6,740 nt of DNA, taken from an uncultured Eubacteriales bacterium. Its GTDB lineage: Bacteria; Bacillota; Clostridia; Oscillospirales; Acutalibacteraceae. Below are positions 1 to 5,914 of the stretch, piece by piece. A model generated the notes under the pieces. It made no database searches and was not told the DNA's origin. It saw nothing but the letters and a program-made list of their open reading frames with translations. Where the stretch lies: assembly GCA_900322105.1 (NCBI GenBank), contig ONYV01000060.1:1-6740 (forward strand), given 5' to 3'. Position 1 is the first letter of the stretch. Every line of letters begins with the position of its first letter. Made by a program: the position numbers and the translations under genes.

Positions 1-1
1 C

Positions 2-1237
2 GTCTATTCCACCAAGGTTGCCGACGGCATCCATAAGCCCGAAGAACTCATCAACAAGATCGTAAACGGTCAGGCGCCCGTGTTCCATTCCGATCATAAA
101 GCAGAAGCAAGTTCCTCTGACAATAACGAGAGCTTCGGCAGAAAGCTCTATAAGCACCTGATGAACGGCGTATCTCATATGCTCCCGTTCGTTGTGGCAG
201 GCGGTATCTTCATCGCCATCGCATTCCTCATCGACTCCTTCGCAGGCGTTCCGCAGGACGGAAACTTCGGTTCGGGAACTGCCGTATCCGCTTGGTTCAA
301 GAACATCGGCGGCGTTGCCTTCAACTTTATGCTGCCGCTGTTAGCAGGCTTTATCGCCATGTCGATTGCAGACCGTCCGGGTCTTCTGGTCGGTATCGTC
401 GGCGGTGCGCTGGCATCTTCCGGCGCGACCTTTACCAACCCTGCCGCTGTTGACGCTATCCCCTCCGGTTTCCTCGGTGCGCTGCTCGCAGGCTTCCTCG
501 GCGGCTGGCTGCTCAAAATGCTCGAAAAAGCGTGCGAACATCTGCCTCACGCTCTCGAAGGCATCAAGCCCATCCTGATCTATCCGCTGTGCGGACTTGG
601 CATTGTCGGCATCATGATGTGCGCTGTCAACCCTGTCATGGGTCTGATCAATGACGGCATGAAGAACGCCGTATCCTCTATGGCTTCTCAGCCCGCTCTG
701 CTCATCCCCGTTTGCGCACTGCTTGCAGGCATGATGGCAATTGATATGGGCGGTCCGTTCAACAAGGCAGCTTACGTTACCGCAACCGCTCTGCTCACAG
801 GCGCATCTTCCGATCCTTCCGATCCTGCTTTCAAGATCATGGCTGCCGTTATGATCGGCGGTATGGTTCCTCCTCTTGCCATTGCACTCTCCACTACGAT
901 CTTCCGCAACCGCTGGAACGCAGAAGAAAGAAAGAACGGTCCTGTTAACTTCATCATGGGTCTGTCCTTCATCACAGAAGGCGCTATCCCCTATGCAGCA
1001 GGTCATCCGCTGCAGGTCATCCCCAGCTGTCTGGTCGGTTCTGCTATCGCAGGCGCACTGTCCGCAGCTTTCGGCTGCACACTGCGCGCACCTCACGGCG
1101 GTATCTTCGTACTCCCCACCATCGGCAACCCTGCCATGTATTTCCTCGCCCTCGTCATTGGCGCAGCTGCCGGTATGCTGATGCTCGCTCTCCTGAAAAA
1201 GCCTCTTGACAAAGAAAAGAAAGCAACGAAAGCCTGA
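2..1237 (+). CDS. fruA: Fructose-type PTS permease, EIIBC (3' part; end of EIIB plus complete EIIC)
   Basis: Membrane component of the phosphoenolpyruvate:sugar phosphotransferase system; EIIC forms the transport channel and EIIB phosphorylates the incoming sugar. The frame is open from base 2, so the gene starts upstream; a GTG at 80 is internal and not the start. About 26 visible residues (VYSTKVADGIHKPEELINKI and following) look like the tail of an EIIB domain, followed by a polar linker (about 80-140) and an EIIC domain with roughly ten hydrophobic segments. Fructose-family EIIC signatures are DMGGPFNKAAY (743-775) and GLSFITEGAIPYAAGHP (from 959). The EIIB catalytic cysteine and any fused EIIA lie outside the window. 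The protein ends in a lysine-rich tail (KKPLDKEKKATKA). ptsH and ptsI follow on the same strand, which fits a sugar-PTS operon. Family assignment is firm. Fructose as the substrate is inferred from the family, and mannose-derived or other hexoses of the Fru family cannot be excluded. Confidence 0.9.
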   Translation, partial: VYSTKVADGIHKPEELINKIVNGQAPVFHSDHKAEASSSDNNESFGRKLYKHLMNGVSHMLPFVVAGGIFIAIAFLIDSFAGVPQDGNFGSGTAVSAWFKNIGGVAFNFMLPLLAGFIAMSIADRPGLLVGIVGGALASSGATFTNPAAVDAIPSGFLGALLAGFLGGWLLKMLEKACEHLPHALEGIKPILIYPLCGLGIVGIMMCAVNPVMGLINDGMKNAVSSMASQPALLIPVCALLAGMMAIDMGGPFNKAAYVTATALLTGASSDPSDPAFKIMAAVMIGGMVPPLAIALSTTIFRNRWNAEERKNGPVNFIMGLSFITEGAIPYAAGHPLQVIPSCLVGSAIAGALSAAFGCTLRAPHGGIFVLPTIGNPAMYFLALVIGAAAGMLMLALLKKPLDKEKKATKA

Positions 1238-1277
1238 TATAACAAAACAGCATCAAACTACCATGACCCAAAATCAA

Positions 1278-1315
1278 CCGTCAGCGGTACGACTGTATTT
1301 TCGCTCCGCTGACGG
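1278..1315 (+). other. Intercistronic RNA hairpin upstream of ptsH
   Basis: A perfect 10-bp inverted repeat, CCGTCAGCGG (1278-1287) and CCGCTGACGG (1306-1315), encloses an 18-base loop in the 119-base gap between the permease gene and ptsH. It is not followed by a U tract on the + strand, so it is unlikely to be a simple terminator. Plausible roles are protecting a processed ptsH-ptsI transcript or setting relative expression of HPr and permease. The loop segment 1294-1303 can alternatively pair with 1313-1322, which would disrupt this stem. The stem is directly visible; the function is inferred. Confidence 0.6.
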
Positions 1316-1356
1316 AAATACAAAAATATCATCTGATAAAAAAGGAGTAATGACTT

Positions 1357-1620
1357 ATGGTATCCAAAAATGTAACACTCATCAACGCACAGGGCTTTCA
1401 TATGCGTCCTGCATCGGTTTTTGCCTCTGCAATGGGCAAATATGCCTGCAGTGTGACCATCAAATTCAACGGCAACAATTACAACGCAAAGAGCCTGCTC
1501 AACATCATCGCAGCCTGCATCAAGTGCGGCAGTGAGATCGAACTGGTATGTGACGGTCCTGACGAGAACGAAGCGCTCGCAGAAGCTGTTTCGATGATCG
1601 AAAGCGGTCTGGGCGAATGA
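1357..1620 (+). CDS. ptsH: Phosphocarrier protein HPr
   Basis: Small cytoplasmic phosphocarrier that takes phosphate from Enzyme I and passes it to EIIA domains. The 87-residue length matches the family. The phosphorylation site is QGFHMRPAS, with His15 as phospho-acceptor and Arg17 beside it. The regulatory site of Gram-positive HPr is present as Ser46 in NAKSLLNIIAACIKCG, so the protein could be a target of HPr kinase and take part in CcpA-type catabolite control. Around Ser46 it departs from the common KSIMGVMS pattern (Leu47, Leu48, Asn49, Ile51), and it has a CxxC pair (Cys54, Cys57) plus Cys31 and Cys65. The start is well supported by AAGGAG at 1342-1347, nine bases before the ATG. It lies between the fructose-type permease gene and ptsI on the same strand, with hairpins on both sides. 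Confidence 0.96.
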   Translation: MVSKNVTLINAQGFHMRPASVFASAMGKYACSVTIKFNGNNYNAKSLLNIIAACIKCGSEIELVCDGPDENEALAEAVSMIESGLGE

Positions 1621-1643
1621 TCCGCTGATACAAAATCCTGAAG

Positions 1644-1679
1644 CCCTTCCGCCAAGGTCTGCCGACTGCGGCGGAAGGG
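1644..1679 (+). other. Hairpin between ptsH and ptsI (possible weak terminator or attenuator)
   Basis: CCCTTCCGCC (1644-1653) pairs perfectly with GGCGGAAGGG (1670-1679). Inside the 16-base loop, GGTC (1656-1659) and GACT (1664-1667) can form a further short stem (one G-U pair) with a TGCC tetraloop. The sequence after the stem is ATACTTTTACA, which has only four consecutive T, so termination would be partial at best. This could reduce ptsI relative to ptsH, or stabilise a short ptsH message, consistent with the common need for more HPr than Enzyme I. The structure is visible; the role is inferred. Confidence 0.6.
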
Positions 1680-1721
1680 ATACTTTTACACCGAACATTC
1701 CTATCCTATAAATATACTTTC

Positions 1722-1730
1722 AGAGGTGAT
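1722..1730 (+). promoter_or_regulatory. Ribosome binding site of ptsI (decides the start codon)
   Basis: AGAGGTGAT is nearly the full complement of the 16S rRNA 3' end. It contains the in-frame GTG at 1726, so that GTG belongs to the ribosome binding site and cannot reasonably be the start codon. Translation should begin at the ATG at 1735. Confidence 0.85.
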
Positions 1731-1734
1731 CTTT

Positions 1735-3435
1735 ATGTTAAAAGGTATCGGCGCATCCGACGGCATCGGCATCGGAAGAGTCATGCTGATCGTGGAACAG
1801 TCGCTGAAATATACTCCTACAACCGTAACGGATGTAGATGCGGAACTGAAACGCTACAGAGAAGCGGTCGATCGGTTCTGTGAAAACACCATGCAGCAGG
1901 CGGAAAGCATCCGTAAATCGACAGGCGACAAAGAAGCAGAGATCCTTGAGGGTCATATTGCGATCATCCGTGATCCGTTCATGGGCGGTGAGATCGAAAA
2001 GCTGATACAGGCGCAGCAGTGCGCAGAAGCAGCTGTCGAACAGATCTGCCAGATGTTTATCGATATGTTCTCCGCAACAGGAGACGACCTGACCATGCAG
2101 CGTGCCGCTGACGTGCGTGATATCAAAGACGGCGTGCTTTCTATCCTGCTTGGCGTGCAGGAAGTAAAGATCAGCGACGCTCCCGCAGGAACAGTACTCG
2201 TCTGCAAGGAACTCACGCCTTCCATGACAGCAGGCATCCGTAAAGAAAACATCGTTGGCATCATCACCGAAACAGGCAGCCAGACCTCTCATTCCGCCAT
2301 TTTAGCACGTGCGCTGGAAATTCCTGCCGTACTCAGTGTTTCAGGCGCCGTCACACAGCTTTCCAGCGGCGAACAGGTCATTGTTGACGGAAAAGCAGGC
2401 AGCGTCATCACCGCTCCTTCCCCCGAAGAAGTGGAGACCTATACCTCCAAGCGTGAAGCATTCCTGCGTGAACGCCGTGAGCTTGAAAACTACCGCGGCA
2501 AAAAAACGCTGAATGCAGACGGCACAGAATTTGAGTTGTTCTGTAATATCGGTACGCCTAAAGACGCCAATAAAGCAGTAGAAGCAGACGGCGAAGGCGT
2601 CGGTCTGTTCCGCACAGAATTTCTGTTCATGGATCGTGACCGCCTCCCGACTGAGGACGAACAGTTTGAAAGCTACAAGCAGGCTTCTCTCATCCTCAAA
2701 GGAAAGCCCCTCATCATCCGTACCCTCGACATCGGCGGCGACAAGGATATCCCTTATCTCGGTCTTGCCAAAGAAGAAAACCCCTTCATGGGCTTCCGTG
2801 CAATCCGTTATTGTCTGAAAAACCGTGATATGTTCAAATCTCAGATCAAAGCGATCCTCCGCGCAAGCGCTTTCGGCGATATCCGCATCATGTTCCCGCT
2901 GATCACCGCCGTGGAAGAGCTGCGCGCAGGAAAAGCACTGGTAGAAGAAGCAAAAGCTGATCTGAAAGCGTCCGATATCGCCTTTGACGAAAATATCCGG
3001 GTCGGCGTTATGACCGAGACCGCCGCTTCAGGCGTGATCGCCGATCTGCTTGCAAAAGAAGCCGATTTCTTCAGCATCGGCACCAACGACCTCACAGGCT
3101 ATACGATGGCAGCAGACCGTGGAAACGGCGACGTGTCTTATCTGTATTCTCCCTTCCAGCCCAGCGTTCTGCGCATGATCCGCAGCATCATCACCTGCGG
3201 CAGAGCAGAAGGTATTCCTGTCGGAATGTGCGGTGAAGCAGCCGCCAACCCCATGATGATACCGCTGCTGATCTCCTTCGGACTGACAGAATTCAGCGTT
3301 TCCGCTCCGTCTGTTCTGAAAGTCAGAAAGAATATTGCCAAATGGACAAAGGCAGAAGCTGACGCTATTGCCGAAAAAGTCATGTCTATGACGACCGAAG
3401 CAGAGATCACGGATTACCTGAGATCTGTCGTATAA
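1735..3435 (+). CDS. ptsI: PTS Enzyme I (phosphoenolpyruvate-protein phosphotransferase)
   Basis: Cytoplasmic enzyme that autophosphorylates on histidine with PEP and hands the phosphate to HPr. The 566-residue length fits the family. Domains in order: N-terminal HPr-binding and swivelling phosphohistidine domains (about 1-225), then a PEP-utilising TIM barrel (about 250-545). The active site is QTSHSAILARALEIPA with His186. PEP and metal ligands are recognisable: Arg293 in GLFRTEF, Arg329 in RTLDIGGDK, Glu428 in GVMTETAAS, Asp452 in SIGTNDLTGYT, and catalytic Cys499 in GMCGEA. Numbering is consistently three below E. coli Enzyme I (189, 296, 332, 431, 455, 502). The usual GGRTSH before the histidine reads GSQTSH here. 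The start is ATG 1735; an in-frame GTG at 1726 lies inside the Shine-Dalgarno sequence. The gene follows ptsH by 114 bases and ends just before a strong terminator, so it is the last gene of the operon. Confidence 0.97.
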   Translation: MLKGIGASDGIGIGRVMLIVEQSLKYTPTTVTDVDAELKRYREAVDRFCENTMQQAESIRKSTGDKEAEILEGHIAIIRDPFMGGEIEKLIQAQQCAEAAVEQICQMFIDMFSATGDDLTMQRAADVRDIKDGVLSILLGVQEVKISDAPAGTVLVCKELTPSMTAGIRKENIVGIITETGSQTSHSAILARALEIPAVLSVSGAVTQLSSGEQVIVDGKAGSVITAPSPEEVETYTSKREAFLRERRELENYRGKKTLNADGTEFELFCNIGTPKDANKAVEADGEGVGLFRTEFLFMDRDRLPTEDEQFESYKQASLILKGKPLIIRTLDIGGDKDIPYLGLAKEENPFMGFRAIRYCLKNRDMFKSQIKAILRASAFGDIRIMFPLITAVEELRAGKALVEEAKADLKASDIAFDENIRVGVMTETAASGVIADLLAKEADFFSIGTNDLTGYTMAADRGNGDVSYLYSPFQPSVLRMIRSIITCGRAEGIPVGMCGEAAANPMMIPLLISFGLTEFSVSAPSVLKVRKNIAKWTKAEADAIAEKVMSMTTEAEITDYLRSVV

Positions 3436-3453
3436 CATAAAATAACCTGTCCT

Positions 3454-3493
3454 CCCCCACAGTTTCTCACGCCGGAACTGTGGGGGTTTTTTT
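3454..3493 (+). terminator. Rho-independent terminator of the PTS operon
   Basis: CCCCCACAGTT (3454-3464) pairs with AACTGTGGGGG (3476-3486). A U-G and a C-G pair can extend the stem inwards to 13 bp. Seven T (3487-3493) follow directly. It lies 18 bases after the ptsI stop and separates the PTS operon from the greA promoter. Confidence 0.95.
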
Positions 3494-3525
3494 GAAACGA
3501 ACCGAACCTCCTTTCAAAAACCCTG

Positions 3526-3553
3526 AAACTTGACATCATAAACTTGACATCAT
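3526..3553. repeat. Perfect 14-bp tandem duplication containing the -35 box
   Basis: The unit AAACTTGACATCAT occurs twice head to tail (3526-3539 and 3540-3553), and the following A continues the period. Each copy carries a consensus TTGACA (3530-3535 and 3544-3549). The second copy supplies the -35 box of the greA promoter; the first lies 31 bases from the TATAAT and could at best work with a weak TATAGG at 3553-3558. Confidence 0.95.
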
Positions 3554-3572
3554 ATAGGAAATGAAATATAAT
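3544..3572 (+). promoter_or_regulatory. Consensus sigma-A promoter for greA (and probably lysS)
   Basis: TTGACA (3544-3549), a 17-base spacer and TATAAT (3567-3572) match the vegetative sigma-70/sigma-A consensus at all twelve positions. Transcription should begin near 3579, giving a leader of about 43 bases. The site lies just downstream of the ptsI terminator. A strong constitutive promoter suits a housekeeping transcription unit. Confidence 0.92.
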
Positions 3573-3621
3573 ATATGTTATCCGAAAATACGAAAAATAT
3601 GATGACAAGGTGGTTTTTTAT

Positions 3622-4098
3622 ATGGCAAATCAGGAGATCCGTCTGACAGCGGAAGGGTATCAGAAAACCCTCGAAGAACTGGAATATCTTAAAACCGTAA
3701 AACGTGGAGAGATCGCAGAAAAGATCGAGATCGCACGTTCCTTCGGTGACTTGTCCGAGAACAGTGAATATGACGAAGCAAAAAACGAGCAGGCGATCAT
3801 GGAAAGCAGGATTGCCGAGCTGGATGCGATCCTGAAACGTGCTGTGATCATTGACCCCACAGAACAAAGCACCGAGCACGTTCACCTCGGCTCAAAAGTG
3901 AAGGTGCATGACTGCGAATTTGACGAGGATGTTGTGTATCAGATCATCGGCTCAAAAGAAGCAGACCCCTTTAACGGAAAACTCTCTGACGAAAGCCCTG
4001 TCGGCGCTGCGCTGATCGGTCGTCAGGTCGGTGAAATGGTCAATGTCGAAACACCCGAAGGCGTCAACCAGTTTATTATTCTCGAGATCACACAGTGA
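3622..4098 (+). CDS. greA: Transcription elongation factor GreA
   Basis: Binds the secondary channel of RNA polymerase and stimulates cleavage of backtracked RNA, rescuing stalled complexes. The 158 residues from ATG 3622 equal the E. coli GreA length. An N-terminal antiparallel coiled coil (about 8-76) carries the acidic tip motif ARSFGDLSENSEYDEAK with Asp43 and Glu46 at the positions that chelate catalytic Mg2+. The C-terminal FKBP-like domain contains SPVGAALIGRQVGEMVNVET. AAGGTGG (3607-3613) lies eight bases before ATG 3622; an in-frame GTG at 3610 falls inside this ribosome binding site and is rejected as start. The gene is expressed from the consensus promoter at 3544-3572. No terminator separates it from lysS, a pairing that I recall from other Bacillota. 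Confidence 0.97.
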   Translation: MANQEIRLTAEGYQKTLEELEYLKTVKRGEIAEKIEIARSFGDLSENSEYDEAKNEQAIMESRIAELDAILKRAVIIDPTEQSTEHVHLGSKVKVHDCEFDEDVVYQIIGSKEADPFNGKLSDESPVGAALIGRQVGEMVNVETPEGVNQFIILEITQ

Positions 4099-4123
4099 TC
4101 CATACCGAAACACAGATAACGGA

Positions 4124-4182
4124 TGTATGAAAAAACAACGGATCGTCAGCAGCAATTTGACAGTCCGTCAACATTTCATACA
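4124..4182 (+). other. Interrupted inverted repeat in the greA-lysS gap
   Basis: Three paired blocks are arranged symmetrically: TGTATGAAA (4124-4132) with TTTCATACA (4174-4182), ACGGA (4138-4142) with TCCGT (4164-4168), and GTC (4145-4147) with GAC (4159-4161). The interruptions are equal on both sides (5 by 5 and 2 by 2 bases). It would fold as one extended stem with an 11-base loop, ending six bases before the lysS Shine-Dalgarno. There is no U tract, so it is not a classical terminator. A role in processing, stability or lysS leader control is possible but unproven. Confidence 0.6.
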
Positions 4183-4203
4183 AACCCGAAAGGATGAAAA
4201 ATA

Positions 4204-5709
4204 ATGGCAGAACAATCAGAAAACAAGAACCGCAGCAAGCCTCAGCAGGATCTGAACAGCCTGCTGCAGGTCAGAAGAGACAAACTCAAGGAATTGCAGG
4301 AAAGCGGCAGCGATCCGTTCCGAATCACGAAATATGATGTCACGCATCACAGTACAGACGTGACAGAACACTTTGACACCCTCGAAGGACAGTCTGTCTC
4401 CGTTGCAGGACGTATCATGTCCAAGCGTGTGATGGGCAAAGCGTCCTTTTGCCATATTCAGGATCTGAACGGAACGATCCAGTGCTATGTGGCAAGGGAC
4501 TGCATCGGTGAAGAAGCTTACAAGCTGTTCAAAAAGATGGATATCGGCGATATCGTAGGACTGAAGGGTGAAGTCTTCAAAACAAAAACAGGAGAGATCT
4601 CTATCCACGCAAGCGAGATCACACTGCTCACCAAAAGTCTGCAGATTCTGCCGGAAAAATATCACGGTCTGACCAACACCGACACCCGTTACCGTCAACG
4701 TTATGTTGACCTCATTATGAACGAGGATGTCAAAAGCACCTTTATCAAGCGTTCAAAGATCATCAGTGCGATCCGCCGTTATCTCGATACACAGGGCTTT
4801 ATGGAAGTCGAAACGCCCATGCTGGTATCTAACGCAGGCGGCGCGACCGCAAGACCTTTTGAAACACATTTCAATGCCCTGGACGAAGATCTGCGCCTCA
4901 GGATCTCTTTAGAGCTGTATCTCAAACGACTGATCGTCGGCGGACTGGAAAGAGTATATGAGATCGGCAGAGTGTTCCGCAACGAAGGTCTTGACACTCG
5001 CCATAACCCTGAATTTACCCTGATGGAGCTGTATCAGGCCTATACCGATTACCACGGTATGATGGATCTGACCGAAAACCTCTATCGCTATGTTGCCAAA
5101 GAAGTATTGGGCACTACCACCATTGTTTACAACGGCATCGAAATGGATCTCGGAAAGCCGTTTGAACGCATCACAATGGTAGACGCCGTTAAAAAATATG
5201 CAGGTGTTGATTTTAACGAGATCAAGACCCTTGAACAAGCCCGCAAGGCCGCTGACGAAAAAGGCATTGCCTATGAGCAGCATCACAAAAAGGGCGATAT
5301 CCTGAATCTGTTCTTTGAAGCATTTGTTGAAGAACATTTGATCCAGCCCACCTTCCTGATGGATCACCCTGTTGAGATCTCTCCTTTGACAAAGAAAAAG
5401 CCTGATAACCCCGACTATGTAGAGCGTTTTGAGTTCTTTATGAACGGTTGGGAAATGGCAAACGCATACAGTGAGCTGAACGATCCTATCGACCAGCGTG
5501 AGCGATTCAAGGCGCAAGAAGAACTGCTTGCCCTTGGCGATGAGGAAGCAAACCGCACCGATGAAGATTTTCTGAATGCGCTGGAGATCGGTATGCCTCC
5601 GACAGGCGGCATCGGGTTCGGTATTGACCGTATGTGTATGCTGCTGACAAACTCTCCTGCGATCCGTGACGTTCTGCTGTTCCCGACAATGAAAAGTCTG
5701 GATAAATAA
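4204..5709 (+). CDS. lysS: Lysyl-tRNA synthetase, class II
   Basis: Attaches lysine to tRNA-Lys in the cytoplasm using ATP. It has 501 residues, close to the usual bacterial class II LysRS length. An N-terminal helical extension (1-60) is followed by an OB-fold anticodon-binding domain (about 65-160; VAGRIMSKRVMGKASFCHIQ) and the class II catalytic core. Motif 1 lies around MEVETPMLVSNAGGATARPF; motif 2 is YEIGRVFRNEGLDTRHNPEF with Arg259 and His267; motif 3 is GIGFGIDRMCMLL with Arg476. The protein ends soon after motif 3 (LLFPTMKSLDK), as in ordinary LysRS, with no added C-terminal domain. AAAGGA (4189-4194) precedes the ATG by nine bases. It follows greA by 105 bases without a terminator, so co-transcription is likely, and a strong terminator lies downstream. 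No T-box motif is seen in front of it. Confidence 0.98.
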   Translation: MAEQSENKNRSKPQQDLNSLLQVRRDKLKELQESGSDPFRITKYDVTHHSTDVTEHFDTLEGQSVSVAGRIMSKRVMGKASFCHIQDLNGTIQCYVARDCIGEEAYKLFKKMDIGDIVGLKGEVFKTKTGEISIHASEITLLTKSLQILPEKYHGLTNTDTRYRQRYVDLIMNEDVKSTFIKRSKIISAIRRYLDTQGFMEVETPMLVSNAGGATARPFETHFNALDEDLRLRISLELYLKRLIVGGLERVYEIGRVFRNEGLDTRHNPEFTLMELYQAYTDYHGMMDLTENLYRYVAKEVLGTTTIVYNGIEMDLGKPFERITMVDAVKKYAGVDFNEIKTLEQARKAADEKGIAYEQHHKKGDILNLFFEAFVEEHLIQPTFLMDHPVEISPLTKKKPDNPDYVERFEFFMNGWEMANAYSELNDPIDQRERFKAQEELLALGDEEANRTDEDFLNALEIGMPPTGGIGFGIDRMCMLLTNSPAIRDVLLFPTMKSLDK

Positions 5710-5750
5710 ACTTAGTATTCATGCGGGTTTCAGGCTATCAGGCATAGAAT

Positions 5751-5772
5751 TTGCGACCAAATTGCGACCAAA
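5751..5772. repeat. 11-bp perfect tandem repeat downstream of lysS
   Basis: TTGCGACCAAA occurs twice without a gap (5751-5761, 5762-5772). Just upstream, CAGGC occurs at 5731-5735 and 5739-5743, and CTAT and ATAG flank the second copy (5735-5738, 5744-5747). The 86 bases between lysS and its terminator hold no gene. Short tandem and inverted repeats here could be a recombination scar or an attachment-like site, but only the repeats themselves are certain. Confidence 0.85.
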
Positions 5773-5795
5773 TAAAGAGAACAAGCAAAGAAAAA

Positions 5796-5833
5796 CAGGA
5801 CTTCCATAGTTTAAATGGGAGTCCTGATTTTTT
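5796..5833 (+). terminator. Rho-independent terminator downstream of lysS
   Basis: CAGGACTTCCAT (5796-5807) pairs with ATGGGAGTCCTG (5815-5826) in a 12-bp stem with one T-G pair and a 7-base loop. An A and six T (5828-5833) follow. An A-rich stretch (5785-5795) on the other side could make it work on the minus strand too. It ends the greA-lysS unit and isolates the regulator gene downstream. Confidence 0.92.
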
Positions 5834-5851
5834 GTAAACATTTTTTAAACA

Positions 5852-5865
5852 GACATCTATATGTC
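5852..5865. promoter_or_regulatory. Candidate operator palindrome upstream of the WYL regulator gene
   Basis: GACAT-CTAT-ATGTC has five-base arms (5852-5856, 5861-5865) around a 4-base centre. It lies 12 bases upstream of the TATAAT at 5878, where the -35 region would be, so a bound protein would block the promoter. Two TAAACA copies (5835-5840, 5846-5851), 11 bases apart, lie directly upstream. Autoregulation by the adjacent HTH-WYL protein is an inference. Confidence 0.35.
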
Positions 5866-5877
5866 CGCTTGATGATG

Positions 5878-5883
5878 TATAAT
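5878..5883 (+). promoter_or_regulatory. -10 box of a probable promoter for the WYL regulator gene
   Basis: A perfect TATAAT lies 31 bases before the ATG at 5915. No convincing TTGACA is found 16-18 bases upstream (this position reads close to ATCTAT), so the promoter would be weak or activator-dependent. A second TATAAA-like hexamer follows at 5886-5891. The preceding terminator makes a separate promoter likely. Confidence 0.5.
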
Positions 5884-5914
5884 GTTATAAAAGAACAGAA
5901 TCAGGGTGATAACA

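Noticed and set aside
80..82. GTG as the start of the permease gene
   Set aside because: The same frame is open back to base 2 and the upstream residues look like the end of an EIIB domain, so the GTG is an internal valine codon.
1205..1242. TTGACA (1205-1210) and TATAAC (1237-1242) as a ptsH promoter
   Set aside because: The spacer is 26 bases, too long for sigma-A, and the TTGACA lies in the lysine-rich coding tail of the permease gene.
1304..1347. CTCC (1304-1307) sequestering the ptsH Shine-Dalgarno GGAG (1344-1347)
   Set aside because: Only four pairs over a long loop; too weak to claim a translational switch.
1206..1535. Open frame of about 109 codons across the permease end and ptsH
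   Set aside because: It overlaps the clear HPr gene in another frame, lacks a good ribosome binding site and has a low-complexity, shadow-like sequence.
1258..1698. Minus-strand open frame opposite ptsH
   Set aside because: It is antisense to a confident gene, resembles no family I recognise, and its length follows from the codon bias of the sense gene.
4157..4184. TTGACA (4157-4162) with TACAAA (4179-4184) as a lysS promoter
   Set aside because: The -10 is poor, and the start site would fall about at the Shine-Dalgarno sequence, leaving lysS without a usable leader. The TTGAC is also part of the inverted repeat.
4099..4203. T-box or lysine riboswitch in front of lysS
   Set aside because: The gap is only 105 bases, with no T-box-like consensus, no terminator/antiterminator pair and no room for a lysine riboswitch.
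5507..5722. Minus-strand open frame at the lysS 3' end
   Set aside because: Nearly all of it is antisense to the conserved motif 3 region of lysS and it shows no family features.
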